NCBI GenBank assembly: GCA_028865845.1
Contig: JAGWJK010000162.1
Location: 1-7,936 of the forward strand
DNA length: 7,936 nt
From: Rhizobiaceae bacterium
Lineage (GTDB): Bacteria > Pseudomonadota > Alphaproteobacteria > Rhizobiales > Rhizobiaceae
Direction of reading: 5' to 3'
Made by a program: the position numbers and the translations under genes. Positions 1-6,254 of the stretch are shown piece by piece; position 1 is the stretch's first letter; every line of letters begins with the position of its first letter. Below the pieces are notes generated by a model. That model ran no database searches. It was not told where the DNA came from and worked only from the letters and a program-made list of their open reading frames with translations.

Positions 1-921
1 ATCCTGTCGTCGATCTTCTTGCCTGAGGTCGAAGCGATCATGCCGCCCAAGCTGGATGTCATCGGTTTCGTGCTGACGTCTGTGGCTGCGGCCGGCGTCG
101 TCTTCGGCATGTCGGTCATCAGCCTGCCGGCGCTGCCGCCGGTCATCGGCATCTCGGCCGTCGTCATCGGCTTCATCTGCGGCTTCCTCTATATCGGCCA
201 TGCCCGCCGCCATCCGGCACCGATCCTCGACCTGACGCTTTTGAAGAACGGCACCTTCCGTGCGTCGGTCACCGGCGGCACGCTCTTTCGTATCTGCATC
301 GGCGCCATGCCTTTCCTGACGCCGCTGATGCTGCAGCTCGGCTTCGGTCTCAATCCGTTCCAATCGGGCCTGATCACCTTTGCCGGCGCCATCGGTGCTA
401 TCTCGACGAAGTTCATCGCTCGCCGCGTCTTCAACGCCGTCGGCTTCAAGACCGCGCTGCTGACAGCGGCCGGCATCACGACAATGACGACGATCATCAC
501 CGGCTTTTTCGAGCCGTCGACGGCGCACCTTGTCATTATCGCCGTGCTTTTGGTCGGCGGCTTCTCGCGGTCGTTCTTCTTCACCGGCGTCAACGCGCTG
601 GCCTTTGCCGATATCGATGACCGCCAGGCCAGCCAGGCAACGTCGATGAGCTCGGTCATGCAGCAGATCAGCCTTGCGCTCGGCGTCGCTGTCGCAGCAG
701 CAATCCTGGAAACCAGCACCTATTTCAGCGGTACGGAGCTGCAGGTGCGTGACTTCCACATCGCGTTCTTCAGCATCTCGATCCTGACCGTGATCGCCAC
801 GATCCCCTTCATCCGCATGGACCGCAACGCCGGCGCCATGGTCTCCGGTCACAAGGCTGGCATGCGCCGGGTGGCTGCAAGCCAGACGCAGGTTCCGGTG
901 CAGCAGACGGCGGTAAAGTAG
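1..921 (+). CDS. MFS drug exporter, DHA2 (14-TM) type, C-terminal part
   Basis: The open frame runs in from the left edge and stops at TAG 919-921, giving 306 visible residues; the true start lies outside the window. The protein is very hydrophobic, with about eight to nine predicted membrane segments. It matches the second half of the EmrB/QacA-like DHA2 family, with MdtD/HsrA-type transporters closest in style. Recognisable stretches are the loop PAPILDLTLLKNGTFRAS, followed by GGTLFRICIGAMPFLTPLML and QLGFGLNPFQSGLITFAGA. Near the end, QATSMSSVMQQISLALGVAVA is the usual late-helix motif of this family. The last 35 residues or so are a polar cytoplasmic tail. DHA2 members export drugs or other amphipathic compounds using the proton gradient; the substrate here cannot be told. 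The gene converges on the VOC gene with only 25 bases between stops and no clear terminator. The family call is firm, the specific function is not. Confidence 0.9.
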   Translation: MLSSIFLPEVEAIMPPKLDVIGFVLTSVAAAGVVFGMSVISLPALPPVIGISAVVIGFICGFLYIGHARRHPAPILDLTLLKNGTFRASVTGGTLFRICIGAMPFLTPLMLQLGFGLNPFQSGLITFAGAIGAISTKFIARRVFNAVGFKTALLTAAGITTMTTIITGFFEPSTAHLVIIAVLLVGGFSRSFFFTGVNALAFADIDDRQASQATSMSSVMQQISLALGVAVAAAILETSTYFSGTELQVRDFHIAFFSISILTVIATIPFIRMDRNAGAMVSGHKAGMRRVAASQTQVPVQQTAVK

Positions 922-946
922 GCTTCAGATCGGAAGACGAGAGGAC

Positions 947-1330
947 TTATTCGGCCCTTTCGCAGACAGCGCTGATCTTGTTGCCGTCTGGATCGCGGAC
1001 ATAGGCCGCGTAGAAATGCGCGTGATAGGAGCGCAGGCCAGGGGCGCCCTCGTCCGTACCGCCGTGTGCAAGGGCTGCGGCATGAAACGCATCGACATCC
1101 GCCCGGGTTTCGGCATGCAGAGCCACCATCGATCCATTGCCGATCGTCGCGGCGCGGTGGTTGAAGGGGGTTACGACCCAGAGGCGGCAGCGGATGTCGC
1201 CGTCGGCGGCGTAGCCGATCTCTTCGTCAGCTTCGCGTTGAAGCCGATAGCCAAGAATGGGCAGCACCGCGTTATAGAAGTCGCGGGCGCGCAGAATATC
1301 GTTGGTGCCAAGGGTTACATAGAGAAGCAT
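947..1330 (-). CDS. VOC family (glyoxalase/bleomycin-resistance fold) protein
   Basis: A 127-residue protein of the vicinal oxygen chelate superfamily, with the usual length for a single-domain member. It has the two babab half-domains: the first begins LLYVTLGTNDILRARDFYNA (residues 2-21), and the second runs from MVALHAETRADVDAFHAAAL to the signature YVRDPDGNKISAVC (about 110-123). Members include glyoxalase I, dioxygenases and antibiotic-binding proteins. Positions that usually bind metal appear replaced: Tyr4 where His is common, Met where the second half often has His, and Ser120 where Glu is common. A metal-dependent lyase role is therefore unlikely, and the substrate is unknown. I chose ATG 1330 because homologues of this subfamily begin right at this strand. 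An in-frame TTG at 1399, preceded by AAGGGAG, is an alternative start that adds 23 residues. The gene lies 82 bases downstream of rlmE on the same strand and could be read with it or from a weak promoter of its own. Confidence 0.85.
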   Translation of the reverse strand: MLLYVTLGTNDILRARDFYNAVLPILGYRLQREADEEIGYAADGDIRCRLWVVTPFNHRAATIGNGSMVALHAETRADVDAFHAAALAHGGTDEGAPGLRSYHAHFYAAYVRDPDGNKISAVCERAE

Positions 1331-1412
1331 GGGGTATGCGTTGCCTGCAATGCCGATCAGTAAAGCGGTACTATCGGACAAAAACTGCACATAAAGCAAG
1401 CACTCCCTTGCG

Positions 1413-2126
1413 CTACTCTACCTCCTCCTCCGGCTGCCGGCCTTTGAAATCCTTCGCAAGCAGGAACATTTCGACCGATTCCGAGCGTGACGAAGCCGGC
1501 TTCACATGCACGACCTGGCGGAAATTCTGCTTCAGCAGGGTCAGGAGATCGCGTTCCGTACCGCCCTGGAATGTCTTTGCCAGGAAATGCCCGCCTTCGC
1601 CGAGAACCTCGATGGCGAAATGCGCGGCCACCTCGCAAAGATGCATGGTGCGGATATGGTCGGTACGCTGGTGACCCGTCGTCGGCGCCGCCATATCGGA
1701 AATCACCAGGTCCGGCGTGCCGCCGACAGCTTCGATCAACTGCTGCGGCGCCGAGGGATCGAGAAAGTCGAGCTGCAGGATAGTGACGCCGGGGATCGGC
1801 GCCATTTCGAGAAAATCGATCGCGGCGACGCGGATGTCTTCCTCGGTCGATCCCGTGACCTTGGCGGCGATCTGCGACCAGCTTCCCGGCGCGGCGCCAA
1901 GGTCGATGATGCGGCGCGCGCCCCTGAGGATATTGTGCTTCTCGTCGATCTCCAGCAGCTTGAAAGCCGCACGGGCGCGATAGCCCTCGAGCTGGGCGCG
2001 CTGCACATAGGGATCGTTGATGTGCCGCTCCAGCCACTGCCGCGAGGAGGCCTTCATCTTCTTGTTCTTCACACGCTGGCCGAGTTTACGGCCAGTACGG
2101 TTGCCGGCGATCGGTGGCTTGGTCAT
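1413..2126 (-). CDS. rlmE: 23S rRNA (uridine-2552 2'-O-)-methyltransferase RlmE (FtsJ/RrmJ)
   Basis: A 237-residue FtsJ-type SAM-dependent methyltransferase that 2'-O-methylates U2552 in the A-loop of 23S rRNA during late assembly of the 50S subunit. The Rossmann SAM site [13 protein letters not shown] lies at residues 73-85. The K-D-K-E catalytic set of the family is intact: Lys56 (in [11 protein letters not shown]), Asp144 (VISDMAAP), Lys184 (FLAKTFQGG) and Glu219 (SVEMFLLA). A basic N-terminal stretch (residues 9-29, rich in Lys and Arg) precedes the domain, as in alphaproteobacterial RlmE, and the C-terminus is acidic (EEEVE). The start ATG at 2126 overlaps the stop of the upstream ppx-like gene as ATGA, so translation is probably coupled. 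A longer in-frame start at 2186 would lie inside that gene and adds no conserved sequence. AAAGGG about 12 bases upstream of the ATG is a weak ribosome binding site, in keeping with coupling. Confidence 0.96.
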   Translation of the reverse strand: MTKPPIAGNRTGRKLGQRVKNKKMKASSRQWLERHINDPYVQRAQLEGYRARAAFKLLEIDEKHNILRGARRIIDLGAAPGSWSQIAAKVTGSTEEDIRVAAIDFLEMAPIPGVTILQLDFLDPSAPQQLIEAVGGTPDLVISDMAAPTTGHQRTDHIRTMHLCEVAAHFAIEVLGEGGHFLAKTFQGGTERDLLTLLKQNFRQVVHVKPASSRSESVEMFLLAKDFKGRQPEEEVE

Positions 2127-3712
2127 GCCTGCGGCCCTTTCGAATCCCTTGGGCGATGACCCCGGCGCGAACGGCCACGCCGCCACACGCCATCATCCGC
2201 CATCATATCGGTAAGCAGTCCCTCGCGCAGGCCGCGATCGGCGACGCGCATGCGCGGGCTCGGCCAGCGGCGGCGGATCGCCTCAAGAATAGCACAGCCG
2301 GCAAGCACCAGGTCGGCGCGATCGGGGCCGATGCACGGATTGGCGGCGCGCCCGGCGAAATCCCACGACAACAGCTTTGCCTGCATCGCAGTCACTTCGT
2401 CATCCGACAGCCAGACGCCGTCGACCCTGCGGCGGTCATAGCGGGGCAGATCGAGATGCACGCCGGCAAGCGTCGTTACCGTGCCGGACGTGCCGATCAG
2501 GTGAAAATCGTCGCTGTCGCGTGCCGCTCCCTGCACCGGCGGGCAATCGAAACGCTCGAGCATGCCCTGGACCTCGCGCACCATCACCTCGAACAGGTCA
2601 GGCGTGACGTCGCGGCCGCCATGCCGTTCCGACAGCGTGACGACACCGACCGGCAGCGACGTCCAGTGGGTGATGTGATTGGCAAGCCGGCTGGAGCGGT
2701 TTTCACCGATGCGGATCACCGCGATTTCCGACGAGCCGCCACCGATGTCGAAGAGCACGACGGAGCGCGCTTCAGGACCGACGAGCGACGAGCAACCCGA
2801 AACGGCAAGCCGCGCCTCGGTTTCGCGATCGATGATCTCGAGCTGCAGGCCGGTTTCCTCGGTGACGCGCGCGAGAAAGGCTTCGCCGTTGTCCGCCGCG
2901 CGGCAGGCCTCGGTTGCGATCAGCCGCATGCGCTTGATGTCCCGGGTCTTCAATTTGGCCGCACAGATGCGCAGGGCTTCGACGGCGCGATCCATGGCAT
3001 CGTTCGACAACCTGCCGCTGGCGCCCAATCCTTCTCCGAGGCGCACGATGCGCGAAAAGGCATCGACGACGCGGAACTGGCCGGGGCGTGTCGGCTGGGC
3101 GATCAGCAGGCGGCAATTGTTGGTGCCGAGGTCGAGCGCGGCATAGAGGTCCATGGGACGGCCGTCGCCGTCGGTATGATGATGGTGCGTCGGATGGCCA
3201 TCACGGCGCTGCTGTTGCTGCGGATGACGCTCGTGATGATGATCGTTCCGGGCGGGCGTGTGCTCGGCCGCAACTGCCATCGCCGGCGCAACGATCTGTG
3301 CCGTCTTTTCATGGACCAGCGGACGGCCCTGCAGGCCGCGCTTGCTCCGGTGCTTGCGCCTGTTCTTGCCGCTCTTGTGCGGCGCATGGCCGTGTTCGGC
3401 CGAAACCCGATGGTCGGACGAAGAGGCCTGCTGCTGTTGTGCCGGGGAAGATTGCTGCGCGCCATCATGCGAACCGCCACGAGAGCGGCGGCGGCGCTTG
3501 CGCTTGCGGGCCGGAGAACCGGTCTCATTTTCATCTGGGCGTGTCGCCGCCGGACCGGACTTGCCGGCCTGATTGGCCTGCGCAGAATAAGCCGCATCAC
3601 GGGCTGGACCGCCACGCTTACGCTTAGCGCGCCGGGAGGATTTACCCTTCCTGCGCTCTGCGACCGACGCCCCGTCTGCCTGCGGCGCTTTGCCGCTGTC
3701 GGGGTCACTCAC
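2123..3712 (-). CDS. Ppx/GppA family phosphatase with long basic, His/Gln-rich N-terminal extension
   Basis: Predicted exopolyphosphatase / guanosine pentaphosphate phosphohydrolase of the ASKHA (actin-like ATPase) fold, 529 residues from the GTG at 3712. The catalytic module starts near residue 187 ([19 protein letters not shown]). It carries the first phosphate loop DLGTN (194-198), the catalytic-Glu region ETEARL (297-302), the second loop FDIGGGSSE (321-329), [11 protein letters not shown] (407-417) and ADRGLREG (491-498). Usual bacterial Ppx/GppA proteins start at the DLGTN segment, so about 185 residues are extra. They are low-complexity: [11 protein letters not shown], runs of Gln, and His clusters (NDHHH, THHHH). 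There is no C-terminal HD domain, and the protein ends soon after the ADRGLREG motif. GTG 3712 is preferred over ATG 3892 because a promoter-like pair (3784-3812) lies between them and GGTGG sits just upstream. ATG 3154, at the domain edge, is a possible internal start. The stop overlaps rlmE. I cannot decide between polyphosphate and pppGpp as substrate. Confidence 0.9.
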   Translation of the reverse strand: MSDPDSGKAPQADGASVAERRKGKSSRRAKRKRGGPARDAAYSAQANQAGKSGPAATRPDENETGSPARKRKRRRRSRGGSHDGAQQSSPAQQQQASSSDHRVSAEHGHAPHKSGKNRRKHRSKRGLQGRPLVHEKTAQIVAPAMAVAAEHTPARNDHHHERHPQQQQRRDGHPTHHHHTDGDGRPMDLYAALDLGTNNCRLLIAQPTRPGQFRVVDAFSRIVRLGEGLGASGRLSNDAMDRAVEALRICAAKLKTRDIKRMRLIATEACRAADNGEAFLARVTEETGLQLEIIDRETEARLAVSGCSSLVGPEARSVVLFDIGGGSSEIAVIRIGENRSSRLANHITHWTSLPVGVVTLSERHGGRDVTPDLFEVMVREVQGMLERFDCPPVQGAARDSDDFHLIGTSGTVTTLAGVHLDLPRYDRRRVDGVWLSDDEVTAMQAKLLSWDFAGRAANPCIGPDRADLVLAGCAILEAIRRRWPSPRMRVADRGLREGLLTDMMADDGVWRRGRSRRGHRPRDSKGPQA

Positions 3713-3783
3713 GTATCTTTTCCACCGCGCCGCGCAAGGCCCAAGAGCATGCTGCAGGCGCTCATTCGATTTTCGTTGGGCAG

Positions 3784-3812
3784 AGAATATCAGCAGGATG
3801 AGTTTTCGCCAA
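3784..3812 (-). promoter_or_regulatory. candidate sigma-70-type promoter for the ppx-like/rlmE operon
   Basis: On the minus strand, TTGGCG (3812-3807) and TATTCT (3789-3784) are separated by exactly 17 bases. Each box matches four of six positions of the housekeeping consensus. The predicted RNA start, near 3777, gives a leader of about 65 bases to the GTG at 3712. No other pair as good was seen in the 209 bases between the anti-sigma stop and this gene. This is pattern matching only. Confidence 0.4.
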
Positions 3813-3870
3813 ATTCTTTTTGAATCGCGCGATTTGCGGGCCTCAACGACCCTTTGCGAGCGGTTGCGAA

Positions 3871-3887
3871 GCCCCGCAAAACGGGGC
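3871..3887 (-). terminator. candidate hairpin terminator after the anti-sigma gene
   Basis: GCCCCG (3871-3876) and CGGGGC (3882-3887) form a perfect six-base-pair GC stem with a five-base loop, 34 bases beyond the stop of the anti-sigma gene in its direction of transcription. On neither strand is the stem followed by a run of T, so intrinsic termination would be weak. It may instead protect a 3' end made by Rho-dependent termination. It also sits upstream of the candidate ppx promoter, separating the two units. Confidence 0.35.
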
Positions 3888-3921
3888 CGCATTCCCCGCC
3901 GTCAACGAAAATATTCCGGCC

Positions 3922-4725
3922 TTAAGCCGTCAGGCGCCCCCGCACGTCGTCGGCGAGCTCCCTCATCCGGTCGATCGGCGCGTGGCCGATCAGCATGAAG
4001 GCGTGGCTTGCATTCGACCAGTAGACGACATTCATGCCCTTGCGATTTTCCATGTCGGGCGCTGCCGCCCCCCTCTCCGAGGGAATGATGCATAGCGCCA
4101 TTGGACCCGTCTCCGGATCGAGATAAGCGATCTGGGCTAGCGGTTTGTCGTCATAGTTCAACAGTTGCGCTCGTTTGAAGTCGACCCCCGGCATCGCGAC
4201 GCTTTCCGGCGTCAGCGTGATGCCGAGCTTGGCTCCGACCTCGTTTAGCTGCGCGACCTGCTGTGCCCTGTCGCCCGCCGGCGCGCTCAGCGTATCCGAG
4301 GTATACAGCGACAGATATTCCGCGACGACGGCGCGCCACTCGGTGCCTTCGTCAGACCTGGCGAGGCGGTGGCCGATTTCGATTACGCCGCGATCGATGG
4401 CAATGCCGACAACGAAACAGGCGGCGATCGCCGAGAGGAACCCGCGGCGGCTCATGCCCGCGGCTTTCCTGCTCTGTTCACCAGTCGACGGAATGGCAGC
4501 CAGCATGGCATCCAGCCTGGCGTTCGGAGCCGAGGCAAGTAACGGTTCGAATGCCTCGCGGAACGGCAGATCGCTGCGCGACAGAAAGTCGAAGCGCTCC
4601 GCAACCCTGGCGTCGCTGTCGATGAGCGCTTCTATCCGCTCGCGCTCGGCCGCATCGAGCTCGCCGTCGATGAAGGCGGTGAGCATCTCGTCCGAGGGCA
4701 TTTGTCTGTTATCCAATTCACTCAT
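3922..4725 (-). CDS. membrane-anchored anti-sigma factor
   Basis: A 267-residue single-pass membrane protein expected to hold the ECF sigma factor encoded just upstream. The cytoplasmic N-terminal part (residues 10-78: SDEMLTAFIDGELDAAERER and on) is the short helical sigma-binding region typical of such proteins. It has no His-x3-Cys-x2-Cys zinc motif, so it is not a classic ZAS anti-sigma. One hydrophobic helix (about 96-110) follows SRRGFL (92-97), which resembles a twin-arginine motif but is internal. The C-terminal part (about 115-267) should be periplasmic. It ends with the pattern NVVYWSNASHAFMLIGHAP (232-250), the Tyr-Trp...Gly signature I associate with sensor ends of proteobacterial anti-sigma factors. 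The start ATG 4725 overlaps the sigma stop by eight bases and is preceded by GGGGA, so the two are translated together, as expected for a stoichiometric pair. The signal sensed is unknown. Confidence 0.87.
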   Translation of the reverse strand: MSELDNRQMPSDEMLTAFIDGELDAAERERIEALIDSDARVAERFDFLSRSDLPFREAFEPLLASAPNARLDAMLAAIPSTGEQSRKAAGMSRRGFLSAIAACFVVGIAIDRGVIEIGHRLARSDEGTEWRAVVAEYLSLYTSDTLSAPAGDRAQQVAQLNEVGAKLGITLTPESVAMPGVDFKRAQLLNYDDKPLAQIAYLDPETGPMALCIIPSERGAAAPDMENRKGMNVVYWSNASHAFMLIGHAPIDRMRELADDVRGRLTA

Positions 4726-5365
4726 TCCCGTTCCCCAGTCGCCCACCCCCAGTCGATAGCCGCGCACCGTCCGCCGGCCCCATGCCTTCCGCAAGCTTTG
4801 CCCGCGCTGCCGCAAGCCGGCTCATCACCGTTCCGATCGGCACGTCCAGAACCTCGGCGACCTCGCGATAGGACAATCCTTCGACATAGGCGAGGAAAAC
4901 CGCGGTGCGCTGGGCTTCCGGCAATGCCTGCACCTGTTTCAACACCTGGCCGGCCAGGATATGCGTTTCCGTCTCGCGGGCACCGTCGAAAACCAGGGTC
5001 TCGTCGGCATCGACAAAGCCCTGGCCCATGCGCACCCGGCGCGACCTGATCTCGTTCAGCCAGATCGAATGCAGGATCGAAAACAGCCAGCGGTCGAGCC
5101 GGGTGCCGGGCATGAATTGTCCTGCCCGCTCCAGAGCCCTCACGCAGGTCGCCTGCACGAGATCGTCGGCGACATCGCGCTGTCGCGACAACACCACGGC
5201 ATAACGCCAGAGCCGCGTCAGATGCTGCGACAGTCCCGTCCTGATATCCTCTTCGCTGGCTATGGCACCCTCCGCGAAGTTCGCGCTCTTCGGAATCGCC
5301 GGTCTTGCCGGCGGTTCCGATTTTACCCGACTATAAGCAGAAATTGTGGAATGAGCGACTGACAC
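4718..5365 (-). CDS. ECF-type RNA polymerase sigma factor
   Basis: An extracytoplasmic-function sigma factor with two domains and no regions 1 or 3. Numbered from the GTG at 5365 (215 residues), region 2 is about 46-110, with DVADDLVQATCVRALERA and the -10 recognition part TRLDRWLFSILHSIWLNEIR. Region 4 is about 140-191, with LPEAQRTAVFLAYVEGLSYR and the helix-turn-helix EVAEVLDVPIGTVMSRLAAA, which reads the -35 box. The start is uncertain. GTG 5365 has AAAGGG eight to nine bases upstream, but it gives about 34 residues more than a normal ECF factor. No ATG, GTG or TTG lies in frame between it and the conserved domain. A perfect GGAGG (5273-5269) sits five bases before an ATA codon at 5263, which would give a typical 181-residue protein. 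The gene follows the TPR gene after 53 bases and overlaps the anti-sigma gene. Family and partner are clear; the regulon is not. Confidence 0.9.
   Translation of the reverse strand: MSVAHSTISAYSRVKSEPPARPAIPKSANFAEGAIASEEDIRTGLSQHLTRLWRYAVVLSRQRDVADDLVQATCVRALERAGQFMPGTRLDRWLFSILHSIWLNEIRSRRVRMGQGFVDADETLVFDGARETETHILAGQVLKQVQALPEAQRTAVFLAYVEGLSYREVAEVLDVPIGTVMSRLAAARAKLAEGMGPADGARLSTGGGRLGNGNE
5290..5320. repeat. 13-bp inverted repeat (strong hairpin) near the sigma factor start
   Basis: CGGAATCGCCGG (5291-5302) and CCGGCGGTTCCG (5308-5319) pair around a five-base loop, with an extra T-A pair outside. In plus-strand RNA all 13 pairs hold (one is G-U); in minus-strand RNA one becomes an A-C mismatch. 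On the plus strand the stem is followed by TTTT. It lies inside the sigma gene if the GTG at 5365 is the start, or in the untranslated leader if translation begins near 5263. Confidence 0.6.
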
Positions 5366-5418
5366 TCGAATATCCCTTTGAATACAGGACTGCTTATGCC
5401 GGAGACCTGAAACGAAGC

Positions 5419-5961
5419 TCAGAGGCTCGACGGATTCTGAATGGCGTTGTTCAGATCCTGGTATTCCTCGCAGGACGTGTTGCCGCACAGGGTCTTGATC
5501 GTGTTCAGCTGATCCTTGGCAAGATCGACGCGGCCCTTGATGACGTAGGCTTCGCCCAGATATTCGCGAACCAGCGAATATTTCGGGTCCATGGCGACGG
5601 ACTTCAGGTAGTATGAAATGCCTTCATCCGTGCGGCCGAGCTTGCGAGTGGCATAACCGCGATAGTTCAAGGCTTCGGCCGTGTTCGGATTCTTCATGGT
5701 GTCGAGGACTTCCAGCGCTTCTTCGTAGCGGTGGTCCTTCTTGGCGAGCGAATAGGCGTAGTCCGCGCGGTTTTCGTCCGTAACGTTGGCACTGTGCTGC
5801 TTCACGCATTTCTGCGTCTTCTTGTCGTAGATCTCGCCTTTCTTGCAGGTCGGCGTCTCGCTCGAGTCGTCACCGACGGCAAAAACCGGAATGGTGAAGG
5901 CGCCGAGGGTGAGGCAGGCGCCGAGAGCGACGGAGGCCAGGCGGAAAGCGGTAGTCGTCAT
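5419..5961 (-). CDS. exported tetratricopeptide-repeat protein
   Basis: A 180-residue protein with a Sec signal peptide (residues 1-28: short n-region with one Arg, hydrophobic core LASVALGACLTLGAFTIPVFA, likely cut after VFA). The mature protein is therefore periplasmic. A short segment with two cysteines follows (Cys39 and Cys52, in TCKKGEIYDKKTQKCVK). Next are about three helical TPR-like units from residue 63 to 160; the clearest is AEALNYRGYATRKLGRTDEG then ISYYLKSVAMDP (95-126). A second pair of cysteines (Cys159, Cys164) lies near the C-terminus. The two Cys pairs could form disulphides in the periplasm. TPRs bind other proteins, but no partner can be named. ATG 5961 is chosen because AAGGAG sits seven bases upstream and it begins the signal peptide exactly. 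The gene is 53 bases upstream of the sigma factor on the same strand, with no terminator between, so co-transcription is possible. Confidence 0.87.
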   Translation of the reverse strand: MTTTAFRLASVALGACLTLGAFTIPVFAVGDDSSETPTCKKGEIYDKKTQKCVKQHSANVTDENRADYAYSLAKKDHRYEEALEVLDTMKNPNTAEALNYRGYATRKLGRTDEGISYYLKSVAMDPKYSLVREYLGEAYVIKGRVDLAKDQLNTIKTLCGNTSCEEYQDLNNAIQNPSSL

Positions 5962-6017
5962 GGGATTGCTCCTTGGCAAAATGAACGTTGCGAGCAGAGA
6001 ACACGCCATCCATTCGT

Positions 6018-6047
6018 TTTATTCGGAGCCTTCGCTTTTTTTCTCAC
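6018..6047 (-). promoter_or_regulatory. candidate promoter for the TPR gene
   Basis: On the minus strand, GTGAGA (6047-6042) and AATAAA (6023-6018) are 18 bases apart, each matching four of six consensus positions. The spacer includes an A-rich run. The leader to ATG 5961 would be about 50 bases. The match is weak and unsupported by anything but position. Confidence 0.22.
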
Positions 6048-6068
6048 CGGACGGTCGGGCGCTGCCCC

Positions 6069-6110
6069 TCACTCTTTCGTGACCGAATTTGCCTCGAATA
6101 AATCATCCAT
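6069..6110 (-). CDS. possible 13-residue leader peptide or gene remnant
   Basis: On the minus strand, GGGAGGAA (6126-6119) is followed eight bases later by ATG and a short frame encoding MDDLFEANSVTKE, then TGA. The peptide looks like an ordinary acidic protein N-terminus rather than random translation. It ends 107 bases before the TPR start, so it could be an upstream leader peptide of that transcript or the broken beginning of a lost gene. I do not recognise it. The frame is so short that chance is the main alternative. Confidence 0.2.
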   Translation of the reverse strand: MDDLFEANSVTKE

Positions 6111-6254
6111 ATCAGGTGTTCCTCCCATGTCCCGGCGCCGAGCCATCCGAATCGCGGCTGACCCCGAAACGTCGCGCGTCGATGCAACGGCGTCATCGCG
6201 CCCTTATCGTCCGATGGACGGGCGGCGCGGCAAGGGGCTCGCAAGGAGAAACAA

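Larger units (their letters stand above)
5962..6254. other. divergent intergenic region between the TPR and PKS genes
   Basis: These 293 bases must hold the promoters of both the leftward TPR gene and the rightward PKS gene. The left third is AT-richer, with a run of seven T (6035-6041). The right half is GC-rich and holds no convincing rightward promoter. The ribosome binding site of the PKS gene, AAGGAG (6243-6248), closes the region. A short minus-strand reading frame (6069-6110) is listed separately. No large inverted repeat or operator stands out. Confidence 0.5.

Noticed and set aside
927..937. AGATCGGAAGA, identical to the first 11 bases of a common sequencing adapter
   Set aside because: The match breaks at the next bases and the flanking genes continue normally on both sides, so it is coincidence rather than adapter contamination or a chimeric join.
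3155..3712. Low-complexity basic region taken as a sign of frameshift or wrong frame
   Set aside because: The frame is continuous with the conserved domain, lies downstream of a plausible promoter, and the Arg/Lys, Gln and His clusters are too ordered for a shadow frame, so I keep it as coding.
2114..3823. Long plus-strand open frame of 569 codons opposite the ppx-like and rlmE genes
   Set aside because: It is the antisense of a clear Ppx/GppA protein. Its translation is Arg/Ala-rich with no family motif, as expected from GC-rich codon bias on the other strand.
3713..3892. Longer start (ATG 3892) for the Ppx/GppA protein
   Set aside because: It would add 60 residues of unlikely composition, cross the GC hairpin and the candidate promoter at 3784-3812, and lacks a ribosome site as good as expected. 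GTG 3712 fits better.
5366..5488. Longer start (ATG 5488) for the sigma factor
   Set aside because: It would overlap the end of the TPR gene by 70 bases and adds 41 more residues unlike any sigma region.
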